DNA from: Lentisphaeria bacterium UBA4640
GTDB taxonomy: Bacteria > Verrucomicrobiota > Lentisphaeria > Victivallales > UBA1829
Assembly (NCBI GenBank): GCA_002405835.1
Contig: DHMO01000005.1
Coordinates: 1-64,000, forward strand
Reading direction: 5' to 3'
DNA length: 64,000 bases
Part shown: piece by piece, positions 36,592-46,500 of the stretch
How the letters are laid out: each line of letters begins with the position of its first letter
How positions within the stretch are numbered: the first letter of the stretch is position 1
Translations under genes and position numbers: made by a program
The notes under the pieces: model-generated
What the model saw: the letters and a program-made list of their open reading frames with translations, nothing else
The model's database searches: none
What the model was told of the DNA's origin: nothing

Positions 36592-37392
36592 ATGGGGCAG
36601 GGCGAAGTCAATTATTCCAGGCGGCGCGGATTCCGGAATTTGCCGGTGATGTTTGCCGCGCTTCTGCTTGCGCTCCTCCTGCACGCGCTGCCGCTGCTGT
36701 TTTCCCGTCCGTCCAAGTCGAAAGAGAGCACCGAAGCGAAAGCGGAACAGCGTTTTACGCGCATGGTCAGCGAACTGGACGGGACGAAGGATGAGTATGG
36801 TCTTGAATACTGGCTTTACTATGGCGATCCGCATGATTTTTCCGATCCGGGCAGACCGTATGGTTTTTCGGGACTTCTGCGCGCGGCGGAAACTCCGGTG
36901 ATGAAACTTGTTCCGGTTCCGCCGTCCGCCGTATCGCTGACGAAGGACCTTGCGGCTCCGCAAAATTCCCGCGTTGTCCGTGTGCGCGCGCCGGAGGAGC
37001 TGTTCATTCGGCTGACTCCGCACTACGCCGCATATTCCCGTACACCGAAGAAAATGGCGGCGATCCCGAAGCGTCCGTACTGGATTGCGGCGGACGGAGC
37101 GGAGCTTGGGAATATCCCGTTCACCATGACTCCGGAGCTGCGGAAGCTCATTCAGAATGCCGCATCGCTGACCGGAACGGAACTGCAGGTCCAGCCGTCT
37201 TCGGAACCCGAAATTCCGCCGCTGATCCGTGTGGCAAAGTCCTGCGGAGACCGGAGACTTGATCTTGCTGCGGTGAATGCCCTTGCGGTTTATGCCGGAG
37301 CCGGACTGACTCCGGAACAGCTGGAGAGACTGAAACATGTGGTCGTCGACTGGCGCGCACCGAAGACCGGAAAGAAGGAGGAGACGCCATGA
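36592..37392 (+). CDS. TonB-like periplasmic protein
   Basis: 266 aa with one N-terminal membrane helix (about residues 18-36, LPVMFAALLLALLLHALPLLF) and a long periplasmic part. The C-terminus has KSCGDRRLDLAAVNALAVYA, which recalls the SSGDxxLDxAAxxAL motif of TonB C-terminal domains, but there is no Pro-Glu/Pro-Lys linker. The ATG at 36592 is chosen because GAGGAG is 11 bases upstream; a GTG at 36580 overlaps that site. It ends four bases into the next gene (ATGA). By position it is the TonB equivalent of this ExbBD pair. Confidence 0.6.
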   Translation: MGQGEVNYSRRRGFRNLPVMFAALLLALLLHALPLLFSRPSKSKESTEAKAEQRFTRMVSELDGTKDEYGLEYWLYYGDPHDFSDPGRPYGFSGLLRAAETPVMKLVPVPPSAVSLTKDLAAPQNSRVVRVRAPEELFIRLTPHYAAYSRTPKKMAAIPKRPYWIAADGAELGNIPFTMTPELRKLIQNAASLTGTELQVQPSSEPEIPPLIRVAKSCGDRRLDLAAVNALAVYAGAGLTPEQLERLKHVVVDWRAPKTGKKEETP

Positions 37393-37640
37393 TGCAGCTC
37401 TCGCTCGGAGACCTGTTCACACTTCAGCTTCTGCTTTTCGTCCTGCTGATTGCCTACGCCTGGTACAGGGACGAGCGGAAGCATCCTTCGAATGACTGGA
37501 CGATTACAAAAGACAGTTTCTACACCTGTCCGCGCTGTCATCATTCGTTTCTGAAAAACCTCAAGGACGAGGAAGAGAATTACATGCGCTGTCCGCGCTG
37601 TCAGGAACCTTGTTTTCTGAAGAAGAAAAAACGGTTCTGA
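37389..37640 (+). CDS. Zinc-ribbon membrane microprotein
   Basis: 83 aa. An N-terminal transmembrane helix (about 8-24, LFTLQLLLFVLLIAYAW) is followed by a zinc ribbon with two knuckles, CPRC at about 47-50 and CPRC at about 68-71, and a basic tail. Translationally coupled to the TonB-like gene (ATGA overlap); the ATG at 37392 is an alternative start. I do not recognise a named family. Its stop codon abuts the mutY stop with no intervening base. Possibly a small accessory factor of the Exb complex. Confidence 0.7.
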   Translation: MMQLSLGDLFTLQLLLFVLLIAYAWYRDERKHPSNDWTITKDSFYTCPRCHHSFLKNLKDEEENYMRCPRCQEPCFLKKKKRF

Positions 37641-38672
37641 TCAGAGGCTGCCGGAAAAAGCGGAGAATGCGGACGGGAGCGAAATCCGTTCGCGGAGTTC
37701 CGCGGGGGTGACCCACTCGAATCCCTCCGGTGCGATGGAGCAGAGAACCGAAAACGAATGCATCCGCCATTCGATATGAGAGAAAATATGTTTTGCCTCG
37801 ATTCCCGCGCGGAGTTCCGCAACGGATGCGCCGCGATCCTCCAGATATTCCCTGACAGCGCTTTCTGAAAGCCAGCCTTCCGGATTCGGAAATTCCATCA
37901 TTCCGGCAAGAAGTCCCCGGCGGGGACGGCGCTGCAAGGCAATCCGTCCGTCATGATGAATCAGAAGAACGGTTCGTTTTTCGATGCGTCGCGGCTTCTT
38001 TTCCGCTTTTACCGGGAGTTCGCTCCAGGTTCCGTTCCGGTGTGCGAGACATGCGGAGGCGAGGGGGCAGAGGGCGCAGAGAGGTTCGCTGTTCGGCAGG
38101 CAGACTGTTGCGCCGAGTTCCATCAGAGATTCCGTGAAATCGCCGCAATGTCCCTCCGGATAAATCCGGCGGAGCTGTTCCGTGAACATCTGCTTGGTTT
38201 TCTGTTTCGCGACATCCAGACGGCTTTCCTGGAAACGGGAGAGAACGCGCAGGACATTGCCGTCGACGGCGGGGACCGGCTGTTCAAATGCGATGGAGGC
38301 GATTGCGCCCGCCGTGTAATCGCCGATTCCCGGCAGGGCGCGGATGCCGGAGAATCCGGACGGGAATTCTCCGTTGTATTGAGCTGCAATGATTTTTGCC
38401 GCCTTCTGCAGGTTCCGGACGCGGGAATAGTAGCCGAGTCCTTCCCACAGTTTCAGGAGCAGTTCCTCATCGGCTTCCGCAAGTGCGCGGATATCGGGGA
38501 GGGCGGCGAGGAAGCGTTCAAAATAGGGAATGACCGCCTCAACACGGGTCTGCTGGAGCATGATTTCCGAAAGCCAGACCCGGTACGGCGTGCGGTGTTC
38601 GCGCCACGGAAGAACTCTCGCATTGGCGCGAAACCAGGTTAAAAGGGCGTCAACAGGAAACTGCGGCGTCAT
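37641..38672 (-). CDS. mutY: A/G-specific adenine DNA glycosylase
   Basis: Removes adenine mispaired with 8-oxoguanine. 343 aa. HhH-GPD domain with WLSEIMLQQTRV (catalytic Glu, residues 33-44) and LPGIGDYTAGAIASIAF with VDGNVLRVLSR (catalytic Asp). The 4Fe-4S cluster ligands are C-x6-C-x2-C-x5-C in the stretch CLPNSEPLCALCPLASAC. A C-terminal Nudix-like 8-oxoG recognition domain follows (about 225-343). Its start overlaps the end of the symporter gene by 23 bases, so the two are one transcript. Confidence 0.94.
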   Translation of the reverse strand: MTPQFPVDALLTWFRANARVLPWREHRTPYRVWLSEIMLQQTRVEAVIPYFERFLAALPDIRALAEADEELLLKLWEGLGYYSRVRNLQKAAKIIAAQYNGEFPSGFSGIRALPGIGDYTAGAIASIAFEQPVPAVDGNVLRVLSRFQESRLDVAKQKTKQMFTEQLRRIYPEGHCGDFTESLMELGATVCLPNSEPLCALCPLASACLAHRNGTWSELPVKAEKKPRRIEKRTVLLIHHDGRIALQRRPRRGLLAGMMEFPNPEGWLSESAVREYLEDRGASVAELRAGIEAKHIFSHIEWRMHSFSVLCSIAPEGFEWVTPAELRERISLPSAFSAFSGSL

Positions 38673-40188
38673 TCTTCTGCGCCTTCGCGGCTTTCAGGGC
38701 ACGCAGATCAAGCACATAGCAGACAGCAAAAGCGATGATTCCGGCGACGAATCCGTAGACTGCGCCGTTCGTCAGAGCGAACTGGAAGCTGTCGGAGCCC
38801 ATGACTTCGGTGAATCCCCCCTTGATGCCGAGGGCGACGATCACCATGTAACCGATCCAGACGACTGTGGAGGTTCCCATTGTCCAGAGCGCGGAGCGTT
38901 TCGTGGATTTCGGGAAATACATCGCGGTGACGACCGGGACGAACACGATGACGAGCTGCGAGGCCCAGCAGTTGATCATCAGCGCGTAGATGCTCTGCAC
39001 TTTCAGTGCGAGGAGCGTTGCGATCAGCAGGATCAGAATGGTTACGATGCGGACGAGCATCAGCATCTTCTTTTCCGGAATCTGCGGGCAGAGCGTGTGG
39101 AGGACGTTGTTCGAGAAGAGGCTCGACGCCGCCAGAAGGGAGCTGTCCGCGGAGCTCATGATTGCGGAGATCAGCGCACTGAGGAAGACCGTCAGGAGGA
39201 TCGGGTGGAGACTGCCGAGGACCTGAATCGCCATGCGCGGGAGCACCTGGTTTTCAAGGTCGGAGCCGAACGCTTCCGCGGTAATTCCGAATTTCGGGAA
39301 GACCAGTTTTGCGGCGAGTCCGATCGTGATCGGAATCATTCCGATGATGATGTAGAGAATGCCGGAGTAGATGGAACTCTGCTTTGCGATGCCCTCCGTG
39401 CGTGAGGCGAGCGAACGCTGAACGAGGTCCTGTCCGACCATGCAGCCGAGTCCCATGACCATCCAGTTGCCGAGGTAGTTGATTGTGCCGTCCCATCCGC
39501 CCTGATCTTTGGAGGGGAGGAGGGAGAGATCGGCCTGCGGGTTGTTGTAGACGGCGTCCCATCCGCCCGCGAGGTTGACGGCTCCGGGGACGATGATGAT
39601 GAGTCCGAGGACGATCAGGGAGACCTGGACGATGTCGGTGAGAGTCACGGCCCACATGCCGCCGGATGCGGTGTAGACGAGGATTACAGCGGAGCCGATG
39701 ATGGTTCCCCAGAGCATGTTGATTCCGGTGAGGAGGTGGAGGATTGTGCCGAGTCCGAGCATCTGTGCTCCGAGCCAGCCGACGTATACGGGGATCATCC
39801 AGAGGGAGGCGTAGACGCTGGCGCGTTTGCCGTATTTTTTGAGGATGATGTCCGTAACGGTGTAGCAGTTCATTTTACGGAGATAGCCGACGATGAAGAA
39901 GCCTGCGAGGATGAGGCTGATGGCGGCGGCGAAGGGGTCGGCGATGACGTTGCGGAGGCTTCCGGAGTAGACCGTGGCGGCGACGCCCATGCTGGAGCCT
40001 GCGCCGAACCAGGTTGCGAGCAGGGTGGCTGTCGCCATCCAGAGCGGCAATCGCCTTCCCGCAACGAGGAAGTCGTTCATGTCTTTGACCCGTCTACCGG
40101 AAATGTATCCGATGGCGAGCATGGTGAGAGTGTAAATTCCGATACCAATCCAGAGGATGGTCCGCGTTTGGGCGTCCAGCTCAATCAT
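38650..40188 (-). CDS. Sodium/solute symporter (SSS family)
   Basis: 512-aa membrane protein with about 13 helices, LeuT-like fold of the SSS family. Recognised by DFLVAGRRLPLWMATATLLATWFGAGS near the N-terminus (residues 38-64), the conserved ILVYTASGGMWAVTLTDIVQ and the sodium-site helix SALISAIMSSADSSLLAASS. Substrate cannot be told from sequence; sugars, amino acids and carboxylates are all possible. It is upstream of mutY, with which it overlaps. A strong terminator separates it from the aldolase gene upstream. Confidence 0.88.
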   Translation of the reverse strand: MIELDAQTRTILWIGIGIYTLTMLAIGYISGRRVKDMNDFLVAGRRLPLWMATATLLATWFGAGSSMGVAATVYSGSLRNVIADPFAAAISLILAGFFIVGYLRKMNCYTVTDIILKKYGKRASVYASLWMIPVYVGWLGAQMLGLGTILHLLTGINMLWGTIIGSAVILVYTASGGMWAVTLTDIVQVSLIVLGLIIIVPGAVNLAGGWDAVYNNPQADLSLLPSKDQGGWDGTINYLGNWMVMGLGCMVGQDLVQRSLASRTEGIAKQSSIYSGILYIIIGMIPITIGLAAKLVFPKFGITAEAFGSDLENQVLPRMAIQVLGSLHPILLTVFLSALISAIMSSADSSLLAASSLFSNNVLHTLCPQIPEKKMLMLVRIVTILILLIATLLALKVQSIYALMINCWASQLVIVFVPVVTAMYFPKSTKRSALWTMGTSTVVWIGYMVIVALGIKGGFTEVMGSDSFQFALTNGAVYGFVAGIIAFAVCYVLDLRALKAAKAQKNDAAVSC

Positions 40189-40228
40189 TGTTGCTGTGGA
40201 CTTTCTGTGTTAAAAAAAGTTGTTTTGT

Positions 40229-40260
40229 AAAAAAACACCCATGCGACAGCCGCATCGGGT
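40229..40260 (-). terminator. Intrinsic terminator on the minus strand
   Basis: On the minus strand ACCCGATGCG-loop-CGCATGGGT followed by GTTTTTTT. It lies between the aldolase gene and the symporter and is the better of the two hairpins there. Confidence 0.75.
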
Positions 40261-40326
40261 AAAAGTGAAACGCGGTCGTCTCAGCATCCGAATCCGTATT
40301 TTATGGATACTGAAACATTTAAATGG

Positions 40327-40360
40327 AAAGAGCCCCGCCCTTTGAGGAGCGGAGCCCTTT
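40327..40360 (-). terminator. Hairpin after the aldolase gene
   Basis: AAAGGGCTCCGC and GCGGGGCTCTTT pair with one wobble position around an 11-nt loop. The U-tract is poor, so it may act with the hairpin at 40229-40260. Confidence 0.5.
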
Positions 40361-40393
40361 GAGTGACAATCGTAATCTCTAGGCAGATCCCGA

Positions 40394-41407
40394 TTATTTG
40401 TCGTAGGCGTGTCCGGCGGAGCCGAGAACGTTGACGACTTTGTGCTTGTAGAGAGCGGTCATGCGGTCACGAGCCGGTCCGAGGTACTTTCTCGGGTCGA
40501 ACTCTGCCGGTTTGTCGTGGAAGACTTTGCGGATGCCGGCGGTCATGGCAAGACGGGAATCGGAGTCGATGTTGATCTTGCAGACAGCGGACTTCGCAGC
40601 TTCGCGGAGTTCTTCTTCCGGGATGCCGACAGCAGCCTTGAGAGCGCCGCCGTTGGCGTTGATGATGTCAACTTCTTCCTGCGGAACGGAGGAGGAGCCG
40701 TGGAGAACGATCGGGAAGCCCGGGAGCTTCTCTTCGATGGCGTGGAGAACGTCGAATGCGAGCGGCGGCGGAACGAGGCGGCCGGTCTTCGGATCGACGG
40801 TGCACTGCTCGGGTTTGAATTTGTAAGCGCCGTGGGAGGTGCCGATGGAGATCGCGAGGGAGTCGACGCCGGTCTTGGTGACGAAGTCGATGACTTCTTC
40901 CGGCTTGGTGTAGTGGGAGACTTCGGAAGCGACTTCATCTTCAACGCCCGCGAGGACGCCGAGTTCGCCTTCGACGCAGACTCCGTACTGGTGAGCGAAG
41001 TCGCAGACCTTCTTGGTCAGGGCGACGTTCTCGTCGTACGGAAGAGCGGAGCCGTCGATCATGACGGAGGAGAAGCCGAATTCGATGCAGCTCTTGCAGA
41101 GCTCGAAGGAATCACCGTGGTCGAGGTGGAGGCAGACCGGGATGGCGCCTTTGCCTTTGCTGATCTCTTTGGAGTATTCGACCGCGCCCTGAGCCATGTA
41201 GCGGAGGAGGGTCTGGTTCGCGTAGTTGCGAGCGCCTTTGGAAACCTGGAGGATCACCGGGGATTCCATTTCCGTGCAAGCGGAGATGATCGCCTGGAGC
41301 TGTTCCATGTTGTTGAAGTTGAACGCCGGGATCGCATAGTGGCCTTTCATGGCTTTTGCGAACATGTCTTTGGTGTTGACAAGACCGAGGTCTTTGTAAT
41401 TTACCAT
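40394..41407 (-). CDS. fba: Class II fructose-1,6-bisphosphate aldolase
   Basis: Zinc enzyme of glycolysis and gluconeogenesis that interconverts fructose-1,6-bisphosphate and triose phosphates; tagatose-bisphosphate cannot be excluded. 337 aa. Metal and substrate motifs are CLHLDHGDSFELCKSCI (residues about 91-107), VEGELGVLAG, AISIGTSHGAYKF and VLHGSSSVP, then INIDSDSRLAM. The start at 41407 (MVNYKDLG) is chosen because AAAGGAA lies eight bases upstream; the frame runs open further back but without a site. Single-gene unit. Confidence 0.94.
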   Translation of the reverse strand: MVNYKDLGLVNTKDMFAKAMKGHYAIPAFNFNNMEQLQAIISACTEMESPVILQVSKGARNYANQTLLRYMAQGAVEYSKEISKGKGAIPVCLHLDHGDSFELCKSCIEFGFSSVMIDGSALPYDENVALTKKVCDFAHQYGVCVEGELGVLAGVEDEVASEVSHYTKPEEVIDFVTKTGVDSLAISIGTSHGAYKFKPEQCTVDPKTGRLVPPPLAFDVLHAIEEKLPGFPIVLHGSSSVPQEEVDIINANGGALKAAVGIPEEELREAAKSAVCKINIDSDSRLAMTAGIRKVFHDKPAEFDPRKYLGPARDRMTALYKHKVVNVLGSAGHAYDK

Positions 41408-41449
41408 CTTGTGATTCCTTTCGTTTGGCAAGTTGATAACGAACATGGA

Positions 41450-41479
41450 TAAATATGTCACATTTTTCCGAAAAATCAA
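41450..41479 (-). promoter_or_regulatory. Candidate fba promoter
   Basis: Minus strand GCCGCTTGATTTTTCGG with TTGATT at 41474-41479, then TATTTA at 41450-41455 (18-bp spacer). The -35 context matches those of guaB and the glutaredoxin gene. Confidence 0.4.
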
Positions 41480-41508
41480 GCGGCATGTCTTTTTTTTCGC
41501 CGGATTTT

Positions 41509-42489
41509 TTATCCCCGCGCCGCCGGAAAACCGCTTTCCCGCCGCACGGGACCGGTGGAGGCGCGGACGATGAGTTTGTTCGGAACCGGAATGACGCCGC
41601 CCGTTCCTTCCCTGCCGAGAATGCGCAGACGCAGCTCATCGAGTGCGCGCTTCGCTATCGCGGAATAATCGAAGTCCAGCGTCGTGTGCGGGGGAGTAAG
41701 ATATTCCGAAATTCCCGGGAGCTCATACGTGATGAGCGAGATGTCTTCCGGAATGCGGTATCCCTGCTCCTGGATGACTTTGGAGGCGCGGACCGCGAGG
41801 TGCTGATGAACGATGAAGAGTGCGGTGAAACCCTGTTCCAGTACGGAGAGCAGAGCTTTCTCAAAACTTGTTTTGGTTTCATCAAACAGAAAATTTTGCG
41901 CCTCCGCGAGATTCAAGGCTGATGCCACTTCCAGAAAAGCGTCGCCGCCGCGCGGCAGTTTTTTTTCACCGCAGAAGTGAATTCGCGCAATCCGGCGGTG
42001 TCCGAGAGACTTCAGATGCCTGAGGACCTGCAGGGATTCATCGTAAGTATCCGGATCGACGGTGCAGATGTTGTCGAACGAGGTTCCGTAGCTGTTGAGC
42101 ATGACGAGCGGAATGCTGCGTTCCTCCGCCCATTTCCGCGCCCATTCGCGTGCGTATACCGGACACAGCACGCCGTCGTAGAAGCGTTCCGAAACGAGCT
42201 GTTTTTCCTGTTCCGGGATGATGCAGCACTCCCACTTCCGAAGGAGAATCTCCTTCATCAGCGCATCGAGAAGACGGGACAGGAACAGTCCGCTCATTTC
42301 CTGAATAATGATTGCCACCCGTATCCGGTGCCGGTTTGCGCGGTTGCGGTAATTCATCCGTTTGACTGCAGCCATAATGCGTTCGCGCAGGTCTTCCGCA
42401 ACATATGATTTTCCGCTGAACATGCGCGACACCTGCGCTCGTGAGCATCCCGCTTCCCGGGCGATATCATCCATTGTAACTTTTTTCAT
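41509..42489 (-). CDS. LacI-family regulator of the first glycan module
   Basis: 326-aa repressor-type protein. Helix-turn-helix at residues 3-24 (KVTMDDIAREAGCSRAQVSRMF); a GKSYVAEDLRERIMAAV hinge region follows, then a sugar-binding domain (LGHRRIARIHF, PEDISLITYELPG). GGAGGTG precedes the ATG. It is transcribed divergently from the pseudopilin-hydrolase operon and shares a 186-bp control region with two strong promoters and a tandem repeat, so this operon is its probable target and the gene is probably autoregulated. Confidence 0.9.
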   Translation of the reverse strand: MKKVTMDDIAREAGCSRAQVSRMFSGKSYVAEDLRERIMAAVKRMNYRNRANRHRIRVAIIIQEMSGLFLSRLLDALMKEILLRKWECCIIPEQEKQLVSERFYDGVLCPVYAREWARKWAEERSIPLVMLNSYGTSFDNICTVDPDTYDESLQVLRHLKSLGHRRIARIHFCGEKKLPRGGDAFLEVASALNLAEAQNFLFDETKTSFEKALLSVLEQGFTALFIVHQHLAVRASKVIQEQGYRIPEDISLITYELPGISEYLTPPHTTLDFDYSAIAKRALDELRLRILGREGTGGVIPVPNKLIVRASTGPVRRESGFPAARG

Positions 42490-42510
42490 GCGTTCACCTC
42501 CGTTTCGGAA

Positions 42511-42538
42511 ATTATAGTTCCGGGAAAAAATTTTTCAA
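42511..42538 (-). promoter_or_regulatory. Promoter of the LacI-family gene
   Basis: Minus strand CTTGAAA (-35 at 42533-42538), 16-bp spacer, TATAAT (42511-42516), 22 bases from the ATG. Confidence 0.75.
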
Positions 42539-42546
42539 GTTTCATT

Positions 42547-42567
42547 GTTCATATTTCGTTCATATTT
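42547..42567. promoter_or_regulatory. Tandem operator-like repeat
   Basis: GTTCATATTT occurs twice, at 42547-42556 and 42558-42567, with an 11-bp period (one helical turn), between the two divergent promoters. Plausible site for the LacI-family protein, though it is a direct rather than inverted repeat. Confidence 0.45.
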
Positions 42568-42583
42568 TTTTCAGTTTTGCCTC

Positions 42584-42612
42584 TTGCCAAATCAAGGGTT
42601 TTGTGGTATAAT
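42584..42612 (+). promoter_or_regulatory. Promoter of the pseudopilin-hydrolase operon
   Basis: CTTGCCA (-35 at 42584-42589), 17-bp spacer, consensus TATAAT (42607-42612), about 57 nt leader. Confidence 0.8.
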
Positions 42613-42675
42613 GAAAGACATGAACCGGAAAGTGAAAAATAAGAGTTTAACAACAAACGAAAGGCAGGCAATGCT

Positions 42676-43485
42676 ATGACATCGTATCGGACCGGAAGAA
42701 TCAGTTCACATCCCATCACGCGCAAATACCGGAGATTCACCCTTATAGAGCTCCTCGTGGTAATTGCGATTATCGCAATCCTTGCGGCCATGCTGCTGCC
42801 GGCGCTGAACAAGGCGCGGGAGACCGCCCGGGGAATCACCTGTACCGGAAATATGAAAACGCTCGGAACAGCATCGATGATTTACCTTGGCGACAATCAG
42901 GATGTCATGATCCCGTTTGTCAAAGAGGGTTATTTGGAGCCGTGGTACAATAACGGGACACATTCTCTTGAGATGATGAAACTCTTTCTCGGGAAAAAGA
43001 ACTGGAAGGATATGTGGATTCCGAAGAAAAATCTCTGTCCGGAAGTTGCAAACTGGAATTGCAACGAATTCTCCGGGGGAAGCGGTGAATGGGCTCAATA
43101 TAACGGGTGTGTCCGTCCGAGCTTCTACACTCTGAACAGCTCGGAAACAACACTGGAAAATGGCTATAGAGCAGTGCAGACCAAAAAAGTCCAGATGCCC
43201 TCTTCAAAGGTGTTCTGGATTGAATCGCGCAGCAAGAGAGACGCAGTCAATGCGGAGGGAAAGTGGGACTTGGTTATGTATAATGACGCTGCGCGCGATC
43301 CGCTGGTGGATCCGGGAAATCCGGATTATCTGGTGTCGGGCGGCGGAATCCCCTATACGCACAACATGCGGGTCAACGTGCTCTTCTTCGACGGTCATGT
43401 CGGTGCGCACGGTCCGGCGGCCGTTGCTAAGGAGTGGCGTAAGAAATGGGCGCTTGGAAACTGGTATCCGTATCAGAAACAATAA
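42676..43485 (+). CDS. Pseudopilin-like protein with H-x9-DG motif
   Basis: 269 aa. A class III (type IV pilin) signal at residues 20-48: RFTLIELLVVIAIIAILAAM, with cleavage expected before Phe (Ala or Gly replaced by Arg at -1 is unusual) and Glu at +5. A C-terminal globular domain follows with four cysteines and ends THNMRVNVLFFDGHV, the H-x9-DG motif typical of PVC pseudopilins. Processed by prepilin peptidase and held in the inner membrane. The ribosome binding site AAAGGCAGG is shared with the second pseudopilin at 54030. The secreted hydrolase gene starts 18 bases after its stop. Confidence 0.88.
   Translation: MTSYRTGRISSHPITRKYRRFTLIELLVVIAIIAILAAMLLPALNKARETARGITCTGNMKTLGTASMIYLGDNQDVMIPFVKEGYLEPWYNNGTHSLEMMKLFLGKKNWKDMWIPKKNLCPEVANWNCNEFSGGSGEWAQYNGCVRPSFYTLNSSETTLENGYRAVQTKKVQMPSSKVFWIESRSKRDAVNAEGKWDLVMYNDAARDPLVDPGNPDYLVSGGGIPYTHNMRVNVLFFDGHVGAHGPAAVAKEWRKKWALGNWYPYQKQ
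42739..42787 (+). repeat. Conserved 49-bp pseudopilin signal segment, copy 1
   Basis: Identical at 48 of 49 positions to 54102-54150. It contains a 17-nt palindrome ATTGCGAT-T-ATCGCAAT (42763-42779). It encodes the TLIELLVVIAIIAILA helix with rare-looking codons (ATA, CTC, GTA). Confidence 0.85.
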
Positions 43486-43502
43486 CATAGAAAGGCTGAA
43501 AA

Positions 43503-46500
43503 ATGAAAAAACTTCTTCTCGCATTCCTCTGCGCCGCATTTCTTTCCGTCGGCGCGGCGGAGCTGAAACAGTGGGAATTTAAAACTCCCCGTGATCTGAT
43601 GGGCGACCGGATCCACGCTTATGCCGCAAAAGGCTCGCTTGTGGAAAAATCTCTTTTGTCTGAAAAAACACCGGACGGGGCGTCTGTACTGAAAGTCTCG
43701 CTGAAACAGGTCGCCCCCGGCGCTCCGGCGCATGCGGTTCAGCTGAACTTCATTTACAGAAAACCTCTGGAAAAAGGGAAAAAATACCGCATTCAGTTTT
43801 ACTGCAAAGGAACGAAGACGGGCGATATTTCGCTTCTTCCGGCTCTGGGCGGCGCACCGTATTCGGCTCTCGGCAAAGGAGCCGGACGCGTCATTCGCAT
43901 TACTCCGGAATGGCAGCTCTGCACGCTTGATTTTACAATGGAGCTTGAATCGCCGGAAAAGCCGAATTTTGTTCTTCCGCGGACGATGCTTGCCGCGTAT
44001 CCCGCGGGCGGTGAACTCTTCTTCGGTCCGGTCACCCTTTCCGATGTTCCGGAAATGCTTCCGCTTGCACTTGCGCCGGAATGGAAACTGAACGGGGAAA
44101 ATGTCCGGCTTCAGAACAATGCGCATACCGTTCTTGTCGACGGGAAAAAGCCCGCCGCGAACAGCACATTTGAATTCACGAACACCTTCACCGCTCCGGC
44201 GGACGGCTTCATGCAGCTCGGAATGTCGGCGGACTGGTGGTTCACGGCTTCCGTGAACGGGAAGCAGGTTTATACGACCGAACCGCACGGCAACCTGAGC
44301 CACGAGTTCAAACCGGAGGACCATGTGTTCAACATTCCGGTGAAGAAGGGCGTCAACACGCTTGCCGTCAAGGTCCGCGCGGGAAGCAGCGGATGCCGCT
44401 TCGTCTGCGGAGCGGTTCCGTTCAATGCCGACCCGGAGGCGAGCCGGCGTCTGTTCGTGGTGACCGAATCGGCGAAGTACCGTCCGGTTGCCAATGACCG
44501 CTGGCTGGCGAAGAAGGGGACTGCTCTTGATTTTTCCGCTCTCCGCGGCGAGCGCGTTCCGGCGGGAACATACGGAAGAGTCATAGTGAATGAACAGGGA
44601 AAATTTGCGTTTGAACGGAAGCCGGGGGAGCCGGTCCGCTTTTTCGGCATGAATTTCGAACCTGCGTTCTGGCGTCACCGTGCGGACCGCTGGACGAAGG
44701 CGGATATTGAGCGTTTCGCGGATGCCGTGGAAGCGCAGGGCTACAATCTGGTCCGTCTGCATTATGTCTGCCGCTACCTGATGGGATTCAAGATTCACTA
44801 TCCGCCGCACCGCACGATTGCGCAGGCGGGGCTTCCGCAGACCGCGGCCGAGATTGAGTTCGACAAGGGCAACGTCGACCGTTTCGACTATCTGCTGAAA
44901 TGCTTCAGGGAGCGCGGAATCTACGTCAATCTCGACCTCATGAACGCGCCGGGCTTTTCGATGGCGTACCGGCAGGGACCGGAGGAGTCGTTCAAGACTT
45001 CGCTTCTATTTGATCCGGCGTACCGCAACCACTGGAAGATGGCGGTTGAGTATCTGATGAACCGCGAAAATCCGTATACGAAAACGAAACTTAAAGATGA
45101 ACCGGCAGTTGCGTTTGTCAATTTCTTCAACGAGCAGGATTTTATTCTTGCACAGAAACACGCGATGGTTCAGTTCGAAAAGCCGTTTCAGAACTGGCTG
45201 CGCAAAAAATACGGAACCGAAGAGGCTTTGCGCAAAGTCTGGGGGAAGAATGCAGCGTTTGAATCCGCCGGAAAGATCAGCGAAGCCGTTCTCCGCAAGG
45301 GCGACGGCACCGCGCGCGACACCGGAGATTTCCTGATCGCGACCATGCGCGAGATGACGACCTGGTATTTTGAAACGGTTCGCGCCGCCGGTTATCCCGG
45401 ACTCTTCAATCACTGGGACATGATCATGCGGACGATGGAAATTCCCGCGCGTTCGCTCATGCCCGCGATTGCACAGCACACCTACTTCGCGCATCCGAAC
45501 ACGACGCCGACGCGGAATCTCGCAAAGAAGAGTAAAGGCGCCGTCTTCATGGGCGGAGTAAACCGGGACACAACGGTTGACCAGAGCAGTTCGCTGAATT
45601 CAAGTTACTTTCGCGCTGCCGCGATGGCGCGTTTTCTGGACCGCCCGTATATGATTACGGAATATTCGCACAGCGCGTTCAACCGTTACCGTCACGAACG
45701 CGGACTCTACTTCGGTTCCTATGCGGCGCTTCAGGGCTGGGATGACCTCACCCCGCACTCGAGCACGATCCGGCTTTCAGTTGACCCGCTCTGGTGCTTT
45801 GAGCACGGCATGGATCCGATTGCCCGCGCCTCGGAGGTCGTCGCCGGGTTCGCGTTTCTGCGCGGCGATGTGAAAGAGGCTCCGCATTCGGTCGGGGTTC
45901 TGCTGAAAAATAAAAATCTTTTTCCGAAGAACTATCTTGCGGCGGTCGGCGACGACTACGGCAAACTTTCAATGCTGACGAAAGTCGGAATTCTCTATCC
46001 GGAAGGCAGACCTCTGGTGAAAGTCGGAACGGCGAAGCCGAGTCTGACGCTTGAGCCGGAATCGTTCTCCCCGCTCCGAGTAACTTCATGGTACGTCAGC
46101 GCGGATAATTCGGACGGTGCGCTTTTCCCGAAGTTTGCGGAACTGCTGCGGAAAGAGAAAATTCTTCCTCAGGGAAACAGAACCGACTGGTCGAAACGCA
46201 TCTATCAGAGCGAGACGGGCGAGCTGACTCTGGACGCACTGCGCAAAAAAATGACCGTTGTCACGCCGCGTCTTGAAGGCGCGATTCTGAAGCCCGGACA
46301 GCAGACATCGCTTCCGGTTCTTTCGGTCGGCAAAGTTCCTGCTGCCGTATCGGTTGCCGCCGCCTCACTGAAACCGGATGAGAATTTGAAAGATGCATCG
46401 CACATTCTTCTGACGGTTGCAACAAATGCGTTCAACACGAACATGACATTTGAAAACGCGTCAATGTTCTGCTGTGTGAATCCCGGAGAGCTTCCGGTTC

